Below are positions 34,654 to 44,017 of a DNA stretch of 64,000 nt, piece after piece. Source of the stretch: Paludifilum halophilum. GTDB taxonomy: Bacteria > Bacillota > Bacilli > Thermoactinomycetales > DSM-45169. A program made the translations under genes and the position numbers. The stretch's first letter is position 1. Every line of letters starts with the position of its first letter. Below the pieces are notes generated by a model, which worked only from the letters and a program-made list of their open reading frames with translations, did not search any database and was not told the origin of the DNA. The stretch lies in NCBI RefSeq assembly GCF_002245355.1, contig NZ_NOWF01000008.1:151639-215638 (forward strand), written 5' to 3'.

Positions 34654-35592
34654 GTGAACCGATCCTTTACTCAAGAACGGGTTGTTCGTCGGGGAAGTCC
34701 GACGGGGGTACATCTTCCCTCCGGGATGAAAAAGATTCATGTTAGAGATTATCTCCAACTGACTAAGCCGGGGATTAACCTTTCCAATCTCCTGGCCTGC
34801 TTTGTCGGTTATTGGCTGGCAGGAAGCGCCCGTTTTGACGCTGTCCTGGCTGTCACTCTTCTCGGTACGGCTTTTGTGATCGCAGGCAGTTGCGCTTTGA
34901 ACAACTATATTGACAGGGATATCGATCCCCGGATGGAACGGACCCGGGACCGGGCGATTCCCGCAGGAAGGATTTCACCGAGGGAAGCGATATGGATCGG
35001 TTTTGTCTGCACCGGTCTCGGTCTCGGTATCCTGTTCGTCGGGGTTAATTCCGTCACCGGTTGGTTGGCCGCAGGGGGAGCGGTGATTTATGTCGGTCTT
35101 TACAGTCTGTGGTTGAAGCGGGTGTCGGTATATAACACAGTGGCGGGAAGTGTCTCGGGAGCCATACCGCCGCTGATCGGGTGGGCGGCTGCGACGGGAG
35201 GGCTGGATGCGGCCGCCTGGTCGCTGTTTATTCTGATATTCGCTTGGCAGCCTCCCCATTTCTTTGCCTTGGCCATGCTCAAGTCGAGGGAATATCAGGA
35301 GGCCGGTGTTCCCATGTTGCCGGTAGTGAAGGGGTTTCAGGAAACCAAAGAGCAGATGATTTTCTGGGTCGCTTTTCTGCTTCCTGTCTCTTTATATCTG
35401 CATGCCGCCGGTATGGTGGAAAACGGATACCTTATTCCAGCATGTCTTTTGGGGGGAACCTACCTGGTTTTGTCCGCTTTTGGTTTTTTCACGCGGGATC
35501 TGGAAGGTTGGACTCGATGGATGTTTCGATATTCTTTGCTCTATTTGACGGTCATGTTGGCTGCGATGATCCTGTTCGCGGCAGGCGTGTGA
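34654..35592 (+). CDS. ctaB: Heme O synthase, copy 2
   Basis: 312 residues, UbiA superfamily. The prenyl-binding motif is NNYIDRDIDPRM, and the second loop SLWLKRVSVYNTVAGSVSGAIPPLIGW matches copy 1. It opens caa3 cluster 2. GTG 34654 is chosen because AAAGGA lies 8 nt upstream; the ATG at 34645 overlaps that site. Two heme O synthases in one region is unusual. Confidence 0.92.
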   Translation: MNRSFTQERVVRRGSPTGVHLPSGMKKIHVRDYLQLTKPGINLSNLLACFVGYWLAGSARFDAVLAVTLLGTAFVIAGSCALNNYIDRDIDPRMERTRDRAIPAGRISPREAIWIGFVCTGLGLGILFVGVNSVTGWLAAGGAVIYVGLYSLWLKRVSVYNTVAGSVSGAIPPLIGWAAATGGLDAAAWSLFILIFAWQPPHFFALAMLKSREYQEAGVPMLPVVKGFQETKEQMIFWVAFLLPVSLYLHAAGMVENGYLIPACLLGGTYLVLSAFGFFTRDLEGWTRWMFRYSLLYLTVMLAAMILFAAGV

Positions 35593-35639
35593 CTGACGGC
35601 GGTCGCATACTTACGGCCTAGGAAAGCGGGGTTATACGA

Positions 35640-36656
35640 ATGATGAAACAAAAGTGGCGAATCGGGGCCGGATGGGTCCTTCTGTTGGCAGTGATAATCC
35701 AGGCGGGTTGCGGTCATCCTTCTCAATCGGTGCTTGATCCGGCGGGGCCGGCCGGCCGGTCGCAGTTGGGATTGATTTATCTCAGCACGGGGATTATGAC
35801 GTTGGTTGTGATCGTCGTGGCCGCTATTTATATTTATGTCGTATATCGCTTTCGGGAGCGCCCGGGGGAGGAGGAAATTCCGGAACAGGTGGAAGGGAGC
35901 CGGAAGTTGGAGGTGTTGTGGACGGTGATTCCCATCATTTTGTTGGTGATTCTCGCTGTTCCCACCATCTCCGCTACTTTTACCCTGAATAAGAAACCGG
36001 AGCCGGAGCAATCGATGCGTGTCAATGTAGTCGGCTTTCAGTATTGGTGGGGATTCGAATATCCGGATCTGGGAGTACAAACGGCCAATGAGGTGCATAT
36101 TCCCACCGGGACCCAGGTGGATTTTCAAATGACCTCCGGCGATGTTATTCACGCCTTTTGGGCGCCCAGTTTAGGCGGCAAACAGGATCTGAATCCCGGG
36201 ATTCAAAATCGGCTGGTTTTGGAGGCGGATCGCCCGGGGGTGTATGAAGGGCGATGCACGGAATTGTGTGGGGCCAGCCACGCTTTGATGAACTTCCGGG
36301 TGATTGCTCATCCCCCGGAGGAGTTTGAAGAGTGGGTGGCATCGATGAGAAATCCTTCTTCCCAGCCTCAGACGCCTCTTGCCTCAGAGGGGAAGAAGCT
36401 AGTGTCCCAAAACTGTATCGGCTGCCACGCCATCGATGGTGCCGGTTTTGAGATCAAAGGGCGTACCGGCCCCAATCTGACGGCATTCGGTAAGCGAACA
36501 CGGATCGCCGGAGTATGGGAGAACAATAAAGAAAATCTGGAAGCCTGGTTGAAGGATCCACAGGTCGTCAAACCGGGCAATCGAATGCCGGCCTTCGATC
36601 ATCTCAGTAAAAAAGAGATTTCCGCTCTGGTGGAGTACCTTAGCGATCTGAAATAA
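35640..36656 (+). CDS. ctaC: Cytochrome caa3 oxidase subunit II with cytochrome c domain, copy 2
   Basis: 338 residues. Lipobox around IQAGC with lipid on Cys24, two transmembrane helices, CuA motif CTELCGASHALM, and heme motif CIGCH. Clearly homologous to the protein at 26218 over its full length, so the enzyme is again of caa3 type. The first and second ATG are adjacent (35640, 35643); both give the same protein within one residue. The upstream bases match those of copy 1 (AAAGCGGGG). Confidence 0.95.
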   Translation: MMKQKWRIGAGWVLLLAVIIQAGCGHPSQSVLDPAGPAGRSQLGLIYLSTGIMTLVVIVVAAIYIYVVYRFRERPGEEEIPEQVEGSRKLEVLWTVIPIILLVILAVPTISATFTLNKKPEPEQSMRVNVVGFQYWWGFEYPDLGVQTANEVHIPTGTQVDFQMTSGDVIHAFWAPSLGGKQDLNPGIQNRLVLEADRPGVYEGRCTELCGASHALMNFRVIAHPPEEFEEWVASMRNPSSQPQTPLASEGKKLVSQNCIGCHAIDGAGFEIKGRTGPNLTAFGKRTRIAGVWENNKENLEAWLKDPQVVKPGNRMPAFDHLSKKEISALVEYLSDLK

Positions 36657-36686
36657 CTTCCGCCTGTCCGCATAGGAGGGAATACC

Positions 36687-38588
36687 ATGGCAACGATCAT
36701 TATCCTTATCGTGTTCGGCCTGTTTTTGGCGGCCATCCTCACTGGAGGATACAACAAAAAATATCTGGAGAGGGTGCAACAAAACTGGCTGTGGGAATGG
36801 ATCACCACGGTGGACCACAAAAAGATCGGCGTGCTTTACCTGACCGCCGGCGGTTTCTTTTTTACCGTCGGCGGGTTGGAGGCATTGTTAATCCGTCTCC
36901 AGCTCATGTTTCCCGACAATCGCTTTATCGTGGGTGATCAATATAATCAGCTGATGTCCATGCACGGGACAACCATGATTTTTTTGGTGGCTCTCCCCCT
37001 GCTCTTCGGCTTGATGAACGTGATCGTTCCTTTGCAAATCGGCGCGAGGGATGTGGCTTTCCCTTTTCTCAACTCCCTGGGATTTTGGCTGTATTTTTCC
37101 GGTGGCCTGCTGTTGAACCTGAGCTGGTTATTCGGTGGTGCCCCCGATGCCGGCTGGACCAGTTATGCCACGTTGGCCCTCAATGAGTTCAGCCCCGGTC
37201 CGGGGGTCAATTATTACGTGTTGGGCCTGCAAATCGCCGGGATCGGAACGTTGATCAGCGGGATCAACTTTCTGGTGACGATCATTAACATGCGGGCGCC
37301 GGGGATGAGTTATCTTCGCATGCCTCTGTTTACCTGGACTACCTTTGTTACTTCAGCGTTGATTCTGTTCGCTTTTCCTCCGCTGACTGCGGGGTTGTTC
37401 ATGATGATGTTCGAGCGATTGTTTGACACGAACTTCTTTACGACACATGGCGGAGGAAATGTGACGATTTGGCAGCACATATTTTGGATTTTCGGTCATC
37501 CTGAAGTATATATCCTGGTTTTGCCCGCATTCGGTGTCTTTTCCGAAGTGATCAGCACCTTTTCCCGAAAGCGTCTGTTCGGTTACAACTCCATGGTTTT
37601 CGCTGTGGTTCTGATCGGATTTTTGGGTTTTATGGTCTGGGTGCATCACATGTTTACAGTCGGTCTGGGGCCGGTGGCCAATACGATTTTTGCCGTTGCC
37701 ACCATGGCGATTGCCGTACCGACCGGGATTAAAGTGTTTAATTGGCTGGCTACCATGTGGGGCGGGAGCCTTCGTTTTACTACCGCTATGCTCTACGCCG
37801 CGGGATTTATCGTCATGTTTGTCATCGGGGGTGTGACCGGAGTGATGCTGGGGGTGGTACCCGCCGATTGGCAGTTTCATGACACCTATTTTGTCGTGGC
37901 TCATTTTCATTATGTCATTATCGGCGGCACCCTTCTGGGAATCCTCGCCGGGGTGTACTATTGGTGGCCGAAAATCTTCGGTCGGATGCTCAGTGAAAAA
38001 TGGGGGAGATGGAATTTTTGGTTCTTTTATCCGGGGGTTCATCTCACGTTTTTCCCGCAGCACTTTCTGGGGTTATACGGAATGCCGCGGCGGGTGTTCA
38101 CTTATCCATCCGGCTACGGATTGGAGCTGAACAATTTGTTAAGCTCCCTCGGTACTATTTTGATGACCATCGGTCTGTTGTTTTTCCTGTATAACGCCGT
38201 CTGGTCTCTAACCAAAGGGCCGAGGGCGGAATCCGATCCCTGGGACGGTCGCACGTTAGAATGGGCGATTTCTTCTCCTCCTCCCGAGTATAATTTTGCC
38301 CAACTGCCCAAGATACGCAGTCTGGATCCCTGGTGGGCGGAAAAAAGGGAAGGAAACCGTGGGATGCAGCCAGCGGAGCCTTTGGGTCCCATCCATATGC
38401 CCTCCTCGACGTATCTGCCCTTTGTCATGGCGATCGGCTTTTTCATCTCGGGGATCGGGTTTGTGTTCCATTCGGTCCGCGTCGGGGTTCTGGGATTGCT
38501 CATTGTCATCGTGACTCTCTTTATTCGCTCTTTCCAGGAAGATGAGGGTTTTCATATTCATCCGGAGGAAGAGGTGAAAGGAACGTGA
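36687..38588 (+). CDS. ctaD: Cytochrome caa3 oxidase subunit I, copy 2
   Basis: 633 residues. Heme and CuB motifs match copy 1: FGHPEVYILVLPAFG, WVHHMFTVGL, HDTYFVVAHFHYVI. AGGAGGG precedes ATG 36687. It encodes the catalytic core of a second oxidase; differences from copy 1 at the C-terminal extension and several loops suggest a paralogue rather than a recent duplicate. Confidence 0.95.
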   Translation: MATIIILIVFGLFLAAILTGGYNKKYLERVQQNWLWEWITTVDHKKIGVLYLTAGGFFFTVGGLEALLIRLQLMFPDNRFIVGDQYNQLMSMHGTTMIFLVALPLLFGLMNVIVPLQIGARDVAFPFLNSLGFWLYFSGGLLLNLSWLFGGAPDAGWTSYATLALNEFSPGPGVNYYVLGLQIAGIGTLISGINFLVTIINMRAPGMSYLRMPLFTWTTFVTSALILFAFPPLTAGLFMMMFERLFDTNFFTTHGGGNVTIWQHIFWIFGHPEVYILVLPAFGVFSEVISTFSRKRLFGYNSMVFAVVLIGFLGFMVWVHHMFTVGLGPVANTIFAVATMAIAVPTGIKVFNWLATMWGGSLRFTTAMLYAAGFIVMFVIGGVTGVMLGVVPADWQFHDTYFVVAHFHYVIIGGTLLGILAGVYYWWPKIFGRMLSEKWGRWNFWFFYPGVHLTFFPQHFLGLYGMPRRVFTYPSGYGLELNNLLSSLGTILMTIGLLFFLYNAVWSLTKGPRAESDPWDGRTLEWAISSPPPEYNFAQLPKIRSLDPWWAEKREGNRGMQPAEPLGPIHMPSSTYLPFVMAIGFFISGIGFVFHSVRVGVLGLLIVIVTLFIRSFQEDEGFHIHPEEEVKGT

Positions 38589-39208
38589 GGATCGAGGAAG
38601 AAACATCGACCGTGGCCGGTCTGCCCGCCGAGCCGGAAAAGGCCACGCTGGAAGGCAAGAATAAAATACTCGGTTTCTGGCTGTTTATCGCGGCGGAGAC
38701 AACCCTTTTCGCCACAATGTTCGGCACTTACCTGGCATTAAAGGGAGAGTCACTGGCTGGTCCCACCCCCGGTGAACTGTACAGTCTGCCCATGGTCGCC
38801 GCGGCCACACTCATTCTGCTTACCAGCAGTCTGACCAGTGTACTGGCGATCATGGCCATGCACCGGAATGACGCCCCCGGGATGATCCGCTGGTTCGGGA
38901 TTACCATTTTGCTGGGGGTGGCTTTTCTGGGACTGGAGGCGTATGAATTCTACGAATATGTACATGAAGGGCATACCTTTACCAGTAGCGCTTTCGGGTC
39001 TTCCTTTTATTTGCTGCTGGGTACCCACGGAAGCCACGTCCTGTACGGGGTGTTCTGGATTCTGGCCCTGATGATCCAAGGGAGGCAGCGGGGGATTACG
39101 GTCCAAACCGCCCCTAAATTTTATGTGGCCAGTCTTTACTGGCATTTTGTCGACGTGGTTTGGGTGTTCATCTTTACCGTCGTTTATCTGATGGGAATGA
39201 TGGAATGA
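38585..39208 (+). CDS. ctaE: Cytochrome caa3 oxidase subunit III, copy 2
   Basis: 207 residues and five transmembrane helices, with LGFWLFIAAETTLFATMFGTYLAL, YEFYEYVHEGHTFTSSAFGS and the FYVASLYWHFVDVVWVF block. It starts with GTG 38585 overlapping the ctaD stop by 4 bases, with GAGGTGAAAGG upstream. Confidence 0.92.
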   Translation: MRIEEETSTVAGLPAEPEKATLEGKNKILGFWLFIAAETTLFATMFGTYLALKGESLAGPTPGELYSLPMVAAATLILLTSSLTSVLAIMAMHRNDAPGMIRWFGITILLGVAFLGLEAYEFYEYVHEGHTFTSSAFGSSFYLLLGTHGSHVLYGVFWILALMIQGRQRGITVQTAPKFYVASLYWHFVDVVWVFIFTVVYLMGMME

Positions 39209-39226
39209 CAGGAAGGGGGGATGGAA

Positions 39227-40129
39227 GTGGACATGTTGTTGAAGCCCTTTTTGCAGCCGGGTATGTACCATATCGGAATGAACGCAATGGCTTTGGCTTT
39301 GGGAACGGCCTACTTGTGGATCACCGGTCCGAAGCGGAGGGCGATTCCGGAATCAGCACCGGTATCCAATCGTCAAAAAGCACTGTTCATGACGGGTTTG
39401 TGCTTGTGTTATCTGGCTTTGGGCAGTCCTATCAACCTGATCGGGGACGAACTGTTCAGCGTCCATATGTTTCAACAATCCCTTCTCTACCTGATCATGC
39501 CGCCTCTGATCCTTCTCGGCATTCCGGACTGGCTGTACCGGTGGGGATTCGATCAAGTGAAGGGGGTGTGGAGGGGGTTGTTTACCCTTTGGTCTCGCCC
39601 TCTTCTTTCCTTGCTTGTCTTTAACGGCTTATTTTCCCTGTACCATGTTCCCCGGGTATTCGACACGATTATGGGGAGCGCTTTCTACCATGCTTTATCC
39701 CACGGTCTCCTTACCCTGTCCGCCTTCCTGATGTGGTGGCCGGTGACAGCTCCCCTTCCCGAGCAGGAACGGCTGAGTCCGTTGCGGAAAATGGCTTATA
39801 TCTGTGCAGCGGGCGTTCTGCTGACTCCAGCTTGCGCCTTGATCATTTTTGCCGACCATCTGCTCTTTACTTCCTACAGCGGGGGAGAACGTCTTTTTCC
39901 CATTCTCTCTCCCCGGGATGATCAGCAAATGGGGGGCGTGATTATGAAAATTCTTCAGGAGGCCGTTTACGGGGTTGCCTTGGCCGGGGTTTTCTTTCAA
40001 TGGGTACGCCGGGAAAAGAGGAATGAAACGTACGGGATTCCGACTGATCATCCTTCCCCTTCGACAACCGGGGAGGCAAACTGGAATCCGCCTTCCGTGA
40101 ATCGACCCGGGGAGGAAAAAGGCGGTTAA
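39227..40129 (+). CDS. ctaG: Cytochrome c oxidase assembly factor CtaG, copy 2
   Basis: 300 residues, about seven transmembrane helices, caa3_CtaG family (FQQSLLYLIMPPLILLG; WWPVTAPLPEQERLSPLRKMAY; GVLLTPACALIIFA). It follows ctaE directly, so no subunit IV gene exists here. GTG 39227 has GGAAGGGGGG 6 nt upstream; ATG 39233 is nearly as good. Confidence 0.88.
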   Translation: MDMLLKPFLQPGMYHIGMNAMALALGTAYLWITGPKRRAIPESAPVSNRQKALFMTGLCLCYLALGSPINLIGDELFSVHMFQQSLLYLIMPPLILLGIPDWLYRWGFDQVKGVWRGLFTLWSRPLLSLLVFNGLFSLYHVPRVFDTIMGSAFYHALSHGLLTLSAFLMWWPVTAPLPEQERLSPLRKMAYICAAGVLLTPACALIIFADHLLFTSYSGGERLFPILSPRDDQQMGGVIMKILQEAVYGVALAGVFFQWVRREKRNETYGIPTDHPSPSTTGEANWNPPSVNRPGEEKGG

Positions 40130-40133
40130 TCAT

Positions 40134-40174
40134 CCCCTTCAATCGCTCAGCCGTTGCGGTTGAAGGGGTATTTT
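40134..40174 (+). terminator. Terminator after the second caa3 cluster
   Basis: CCCCTTCAA pairs with TTGAAGGGG around a 17-nt inner stem, followed by TATTTTG. Confidence 0.85.
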
Positions 40175-40345
40175 GTTTGGACGTTCATATGCGAATTCAC
40201 CCGGTTCTCTCTTGGAAACAGAGGACGAGATTTGTCTCCCGCTAAAAAATCGGTTATGCTTTATCTAGTAAGTAATAAGTAAAAAACCATATGAAATCAT
40301 CAGCGCGGGGGAAAAGAAAAACCCTCTTGGCCGGGAGGTGGGTGC

Positions 40346-40606
40346 ATGTCTCGCAGACGAAGCATGGAAACGATCCAAAAATCCACATACGTCACCATCA
40401 GTGAACTGGTCCGATTAACCGGTGTCCGCTACAGTACGTTGAAATACTATACAGAAGAGGGGCTGCTACCCTTTTATCAGGAGGATACTCGAATGACGAG
40501 GCGGTACCGACGGGTGTTCGCCCTTGAACGGATTGAGGAGATTCGGTCTTTGAAAGAGGAGGGGTTCTCGATCCGGGAGATTAAGGAGAAGCTCATCGGT
40601 ACATAA
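40346..40606 (+). CDS. Small MerR-family DNA-binding protein
   Basis: 86 residues, mostly the MerR winged helix: TISELVRLTGVRYSTLKYYTEEGLLPFYQ, YRRVFALERIEEIRSLKEEGFSIREIKEKL. No C-terminal effector domain is present, so it may respond to a partner protein or form a simple dimer regulator. AGGTGGG precedes the ATG. It faces a convergent dioxygenase gene; the target is unknown. Confidence 0.8.
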   Translation: MSRRRSMETIQKSTYVTISELVRLTGVRYSTLKYYTEEGLLPFYQEDTRMTRRYRRVFALERIEEIRSLKEEGFSIREIKEKLIGT

Positions 40607-40790
40607 GCTGAATCAGGATTGTTATGAACCGGCAATCAAGGCGCAATAGGGGGGCGCGTTCCGCCATGGCGGGACCGTGGCGCGGAGCGATCCAGCTGAG
40701 CCTGATGGAGAAGATGGAGGGGGATTAGGGGGTAAGTATCTCCCTTGTGACGCTTTCGGGGTGTCTGCCCCTGATTGTGCCGGTGGATCC

Positions 40791-40831
40791 AAAAAGATAA
40801 GGCTCCGGCGGTGGTTGCCGGAGCCTTATCT
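40791..40831 (-). terminator. Terminator of the dioxygenase gene
   Basis: On the minus strand AGATAAGGCTCCGGC pairs perfectly with GCCGGAGCCTTATCT, followed by TTTTT. The 15-bp stem is very strong. The 180 bp between it and the MerR gene hold nothing I can identify. Confidence 0.88.
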
Positions 40832-40902
40832 ATGTCCGCATGCGATGGCCGCATCCGGAAAACGCCATTATAAAGACGGAACAAAGGGGTTTGAAGGGGC
40901 TA

Positions 40903-41691
40903 CTATGTAATGGAGATCACCGTTGGAACATAATCGATCAGAATGGCGGATCGTTCGGCGACATCCCGATCGGTGCCGAGGCGGACACCACTGACGTAAT
41001 GGCTCACCATGCGATCGCAGATCCCGTAGCTTTCCAGCGGGGATGTGAGTTCAAACTCCTCATGGATGAGATTCGGGTCGATCTCTTCCCGGTTTTTTCC
41101 CGCGCATTCCGGTGTGGCAATGGTATTGATTCCACCGATAACGTTTGACCGTTCGATCAAGTGACAGAAGGTGAACGGCTCGCCATCCTGATGAACGTGG
41201 TTGGGGGAGGCGACGGACTCACTGTCAGGGTCGTCGACGCTCATTTTGACGAAGTGTACACCGACATGGATCGGCATGGTAAGGATGCGCTCGTCCCAAA
41301 AGGTCAGCTTGAAATTGTACAGGATCATCTCCTGAAGAAGCGGGTTGGATTTAATGGCTTCAGGGACTGGTGCAAAGGCGCGGTACTCTTCCTGGTATTC
41401 GGCATTGTAAGCACCCTGGTAGTACTCGCAGACCGGTTCACCGTTCCGGGGATGATAGTTGGGTAGCCAGTGTAGTTCATGGGTCCACGGGATGATGACC
41501 GCCCGGGAGTAACGGCGGTAGCGCTGGGTATCCCTCGCGTAGGGATCCGCAGGAAGGTCGGTGAATACTTGTTTCAACGGATCAAAGTGATTCAACAACC
41601 CGGAATCCGCCAGCTCACTTTGCAAGTCGAAACGAATATAACCTTGTTTTTGAAATATTTTAGACTGGGAGTCGGTCAGTACGTTTTCCAT
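40903..41691 (-). CDS. 2-oxoglutarate/Fe(II) dioxygenase (isoleucine hydroxylase-like)
   Basis: 262 residues, PF10014-like 2OG-Fe dioxygenase. The metal motif is HVHQDGEPF (His-x-Asp), with the distal His in RMVSHYVSGVRLG. HLIERSNVIGGINTIA and the ending ILIDYVPTV match L-isoleucine 4-hydroxylase (IDO) of Bacillus thuringiensis. It would hydroxylate a free amino acid with oxygen and 2-oxoglutarate. ATG 41691 has CGGAGGT 8 nt upstream, better than the frame's longer start. It stands alone with its own terminator. Confidence 0.8.
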   Translation of the reverse strand: MENVLTDSQSKIFQKQGYIRFDLQSELADSGLLNHFDPLKQVFTDLPADPYARDTQRYRRYSRAVIIPWTHELHWLPNYHPRNGEPVCEYYQGAYNAEYQEEYRAFAPVPEAIKSNPLLQEMILYNFKLTFWDERILTMPIHVGVHFVKMSVDDPDSESVASPNHVHQDGEPFTFCHLIERSNVIGGINTIATPECAGKNREEIDPNLIHEEFELTSPLESYGICDRMVSHYVSGVRLGTDRDVAERSAILIDYVPTVISIT

Positions 41692-42289
41692 CCGAGAATA
41701 CCTCCGAATGATGAAATGATGTAGTGTGTCCACACATTTGGGGTAGAGAATCCATTTTTTGAAAACATGAGGAAGGATAATGGATCAATCTATTAAACCA
41801 GTTAATATATTCTATAATAAATGGATCTTTGTCTATTGTAAATTAATATAACGATAAGAAAGGAATCGACCTGTATCATCAAAGGGTTTATTCATGGAAA
41901 CATGTCTTATTCGATAGAGGATGAAAACGATCAAAAAGGAGGTTGAGTTTGTTACCTGGATTGAGTAAGATAATAAGTAGTAACTTGACCAAGTCCTGAA
42001 TCGATTAAAAAATATTCACGTCCGAAGAAGCTGAGAACGTCGACCCGTAAAAAAATGGAGGACAGACAGCCGGAAATCAAGCCGCTTTGTACTACCTGAT
42101 CGGAACCCTGGAGCCCTCGGTCCTTTCGGTACTGGGGTCAGCGGGTGAGAGTCTGAAGGGCTCTGCGGGTGACCCGAGGGAGTACACCAGATTTTCTTCA
42201 GCGAGGAAGTCGTCTTCTCTATTTATCTTTACGCGAATACGAATGACAAAAAACTTCCGGAGAAACCGGAAGTTTTTTTGTGGCCTTTT
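41692..42289. other. AT-rich intergenic region with a possible tiny ORF
   Basis: About 600 bp, more AT-rich than its neighbours, with no convincing gene. At 41949-41999 a TTG start preceded by an AAAAAGGAGG site opens a 16-codon frame (MLPGLSKIISSNLTKS). A GC-rich hairpin-prone stretch at 42110-42190 has no match I can name. The shared terminator at 42248-42279 closes the region. Confidence 0.35.
42248..42279. terminator. Bidirectional terminator next to the hemoglobin gene
   Basis: AAAAAACTTCCGG pairs with CCGGAAGTTTTTTT. It serves the minus-strand globin gene and any plus-strand transcript. Confidence 0.85.
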
Positions 42290-42703
42290 TCAGTTTTCCC
42301 TTGGGGTGTTCGAGGAGATATCCTCTTCATCGGTGTTAATCATATGGGAAGCGGTGAAATAGAGACGGCTCCACATCTCCTGCCGCAGTTCCCCTTCGAT
42401 CCCGGCTTCGTCCAGAGCGAGGGACATGCAGCGCAGCCACGCATTCGCCCGGCTCGGGGTGATGGGAAAGGGGAGATGCCGCATCCGGAGGCGCGGATGA
42501 CCGTATTTTTGGCTGTAAAGGGGAGGTCCGCCGAAGAACTGGGTTAAAAAGCACTTCTGTTTTTCCATCACTGGACGGATATCTTCCGGGAACAGCGGTG
42601 CGAGCAGAGGATCGGACTGCACCCGGGGATAAAAGGCGCTTACGATGCAGTCGATCGTTTCGGCTCCTCCCATCTTCTCATACAGGGTCAGTGGTTGGGA
42701 CAA
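42290..42703 (-). CDS. Truncated hemoglobin (group II, YjbI type)
   Basis: 137 residues in a 2-over-2 globin fold: LYEKMGGAETIDCIVSAFYPRVQSDP at the N-terminus, QFFGGPPLYSQKYGHPRLRMRH (proximal His region), and ANAWLRCM. Such proteins bind oxygen or nitric oxide, and family members often lie with heme biosynthesis genes. The ATG is 18 bases after the stop of hemL on the same strand, so the two form an operon. Confidence 0.88.
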   Translation of the reverse strand: MSQPLTLYEKMGGAETIDCIVSAFYPRVQSDPLLAPLFPEDIRPVMEKQKCFLTQFFGGPPLYSQKYGHPRLRMRHLPFPITPSRANAWLRCMSLALDEAGIEGELRQEMWSRLYFTASHMINTDEEDISSNTPREN

Positions 42704-42721
42704 GTCTATTACCTCCCGATT

Positions 42722-44017
42722 TTATGGGGCCAATTTTTGAAAGGAATTCTTTATCGCCCTCACCGTATACTGGATATCTTCGTCTGTGTGGGCGGTTGTG
42801 ATAAACCAAGCTTCGTACTTGGAAGGGGCGAGATATACCCCCTCTTCCAGCATGGCCCGGAAGAATCGACCGAAGGTATCGCTGTCGGCGGCTTGGGCAC
42901 CTTCGTAATCGGTTACCGGGCGGTCGGTAAAGTAGAGAGTGAGCGCTCCGGTCTTGCGGTTGACTTGGACAGGGATTCCGACGGATGCACCGGCTTCCAG
43001 AAGAGCTTCTTCCAGCGCCTGTCCTTTGCGGTCTAGAGATTCATAGGTTCCCGGCAGAGACAAAGTTTCCAGACAAGCGATTCCGGCGGAGATGGATAAC
43101 GGGTTGCCGGCCATGGTCCCCGCTTGATAAGTGGGTCCTGTGGGGGCCACTTTTTCCATGATTTCCTTTTTACCGCCGTAAGCCCCGATCGGAAGCCCTC
43201 CGCCGATGACCTTGCCCAGAGCGGTTAGATCCGGTTCTACTCCGTACAGGGTTTGTACGCCGCCGTAGTGAAAGCGGAAGCCGGTAATGACTTCATCGTA
43301 GATGACGAGGGCGCCTGCGGCATGGGCCTGTTCGTTGACGGACTGCAGAAAACCTTCCTCCGGCTCGACGATTCCGAAGTTACCGACGAGAGGCTCTGTC
43401 AGAACAGCGGCTACTTGGTCTCCCCACTGTTCGAGGGCTTCATTGAGTGCATCCGGGTCGTTAAACGGGACGGTGATCACTTCCCGGGCGAGACTCTCGG
43501 GGATTCCGGCACTATCGGGAGTCCCCAGGGTGGCGGGACCGGATCCCGCCGCCACCAGAACCGGGTCGGAGTGGCCGTGGTAGCAGCCGGTAAATTTGAT
43601 GATTTTGTCCCGTCCGGTGTAGGCCCGGGCCAAGCGGATGGTGCTCATAACCGCCTCGGTACCGCTGTTGACAAAGCGGATCTGTTCACAGGAAGGGATC
43701 GCTTCCCGCAGCATCCGGGCCAAACGGATTTCCTTTTTTGTAGGAGTTCCGTAGAGGACGCCCCCCTGGGCGGTTTCGATAATCGCGGCCGTGACAGAGG
43801 GGTGGGCGTGCCCCAGGATCATCGGGCCGAAGGCGGCCAAGTAGTCAATATATCGATTTCCGTCTTCATCCCAAAAGTAAGGGCCTTGTGCTTTTTTCAT
43901 AAAAATGGGGGTGTCCATTCCCACTGCAGATAAGGAGCGTGAAGGGCTGTTTACACCCCCGACGATGGTATCCAAAGCCTCTTTGTATAATGTTTCGGAT
44001 CGGTGATGAGTCCGCAT
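42722..44017 (-). CDS. hemL: Glutamate-1-semialdehyde 2,1-aminomutase
   Basis: 431 residues. PLP-binding Lys is in [16 protein letters not shown], with YDEVITGFR the conserved Asp of the cofactor site; the N-terminus has [20 protein letters not shown]. It makes 5-aminolevulinate for heme and cobalamin. ATG 44017 has AAGGAGGG upstream on the minus strand; the longer frame upstream is not supported. It forms an operon with the truncated hemoglobin, and fits the demand for heme by the two caa3 oxidases. Confidence 0.94.
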   Translation of the reverse strand: MRTHHRSETLYKEALDTIVGGVNSPSRSLSAVGMDTPIFMKKAQGPYFWDEDGNRYIDYLAAFGPMILGHAHPSVTAAIIETAQGGVLYGTPTKKEIRLARMLREAIPSCEQIRFVNSGTEAVMSTIRLARAYTGRDKIIKFTGCYHGHSDPVLVAAGSGPATLGTPDSAGIPESLAREVITVPFNDPDALNEALEQWGDQVAAVLTEPLVGNFGIVEPEEGFLQSVNEQAHAAGALVIYDEVITGFRFHYGGVQTLYGVEPDLTALGKVIGGGLPIGAYGGKKEIMEKVAPTGPTYQAGTMAGNPLSISAGIACLETLSLPGTYESLDRKGQALEEALLEAGASVGIPVQVNRKTGALTLYFTDRPVTDYEGAQAADSDTFGRFFRAMLEEGVYLAPSKYEAWFITTAHTDEDIQYTVRAIKNSFQKLAP

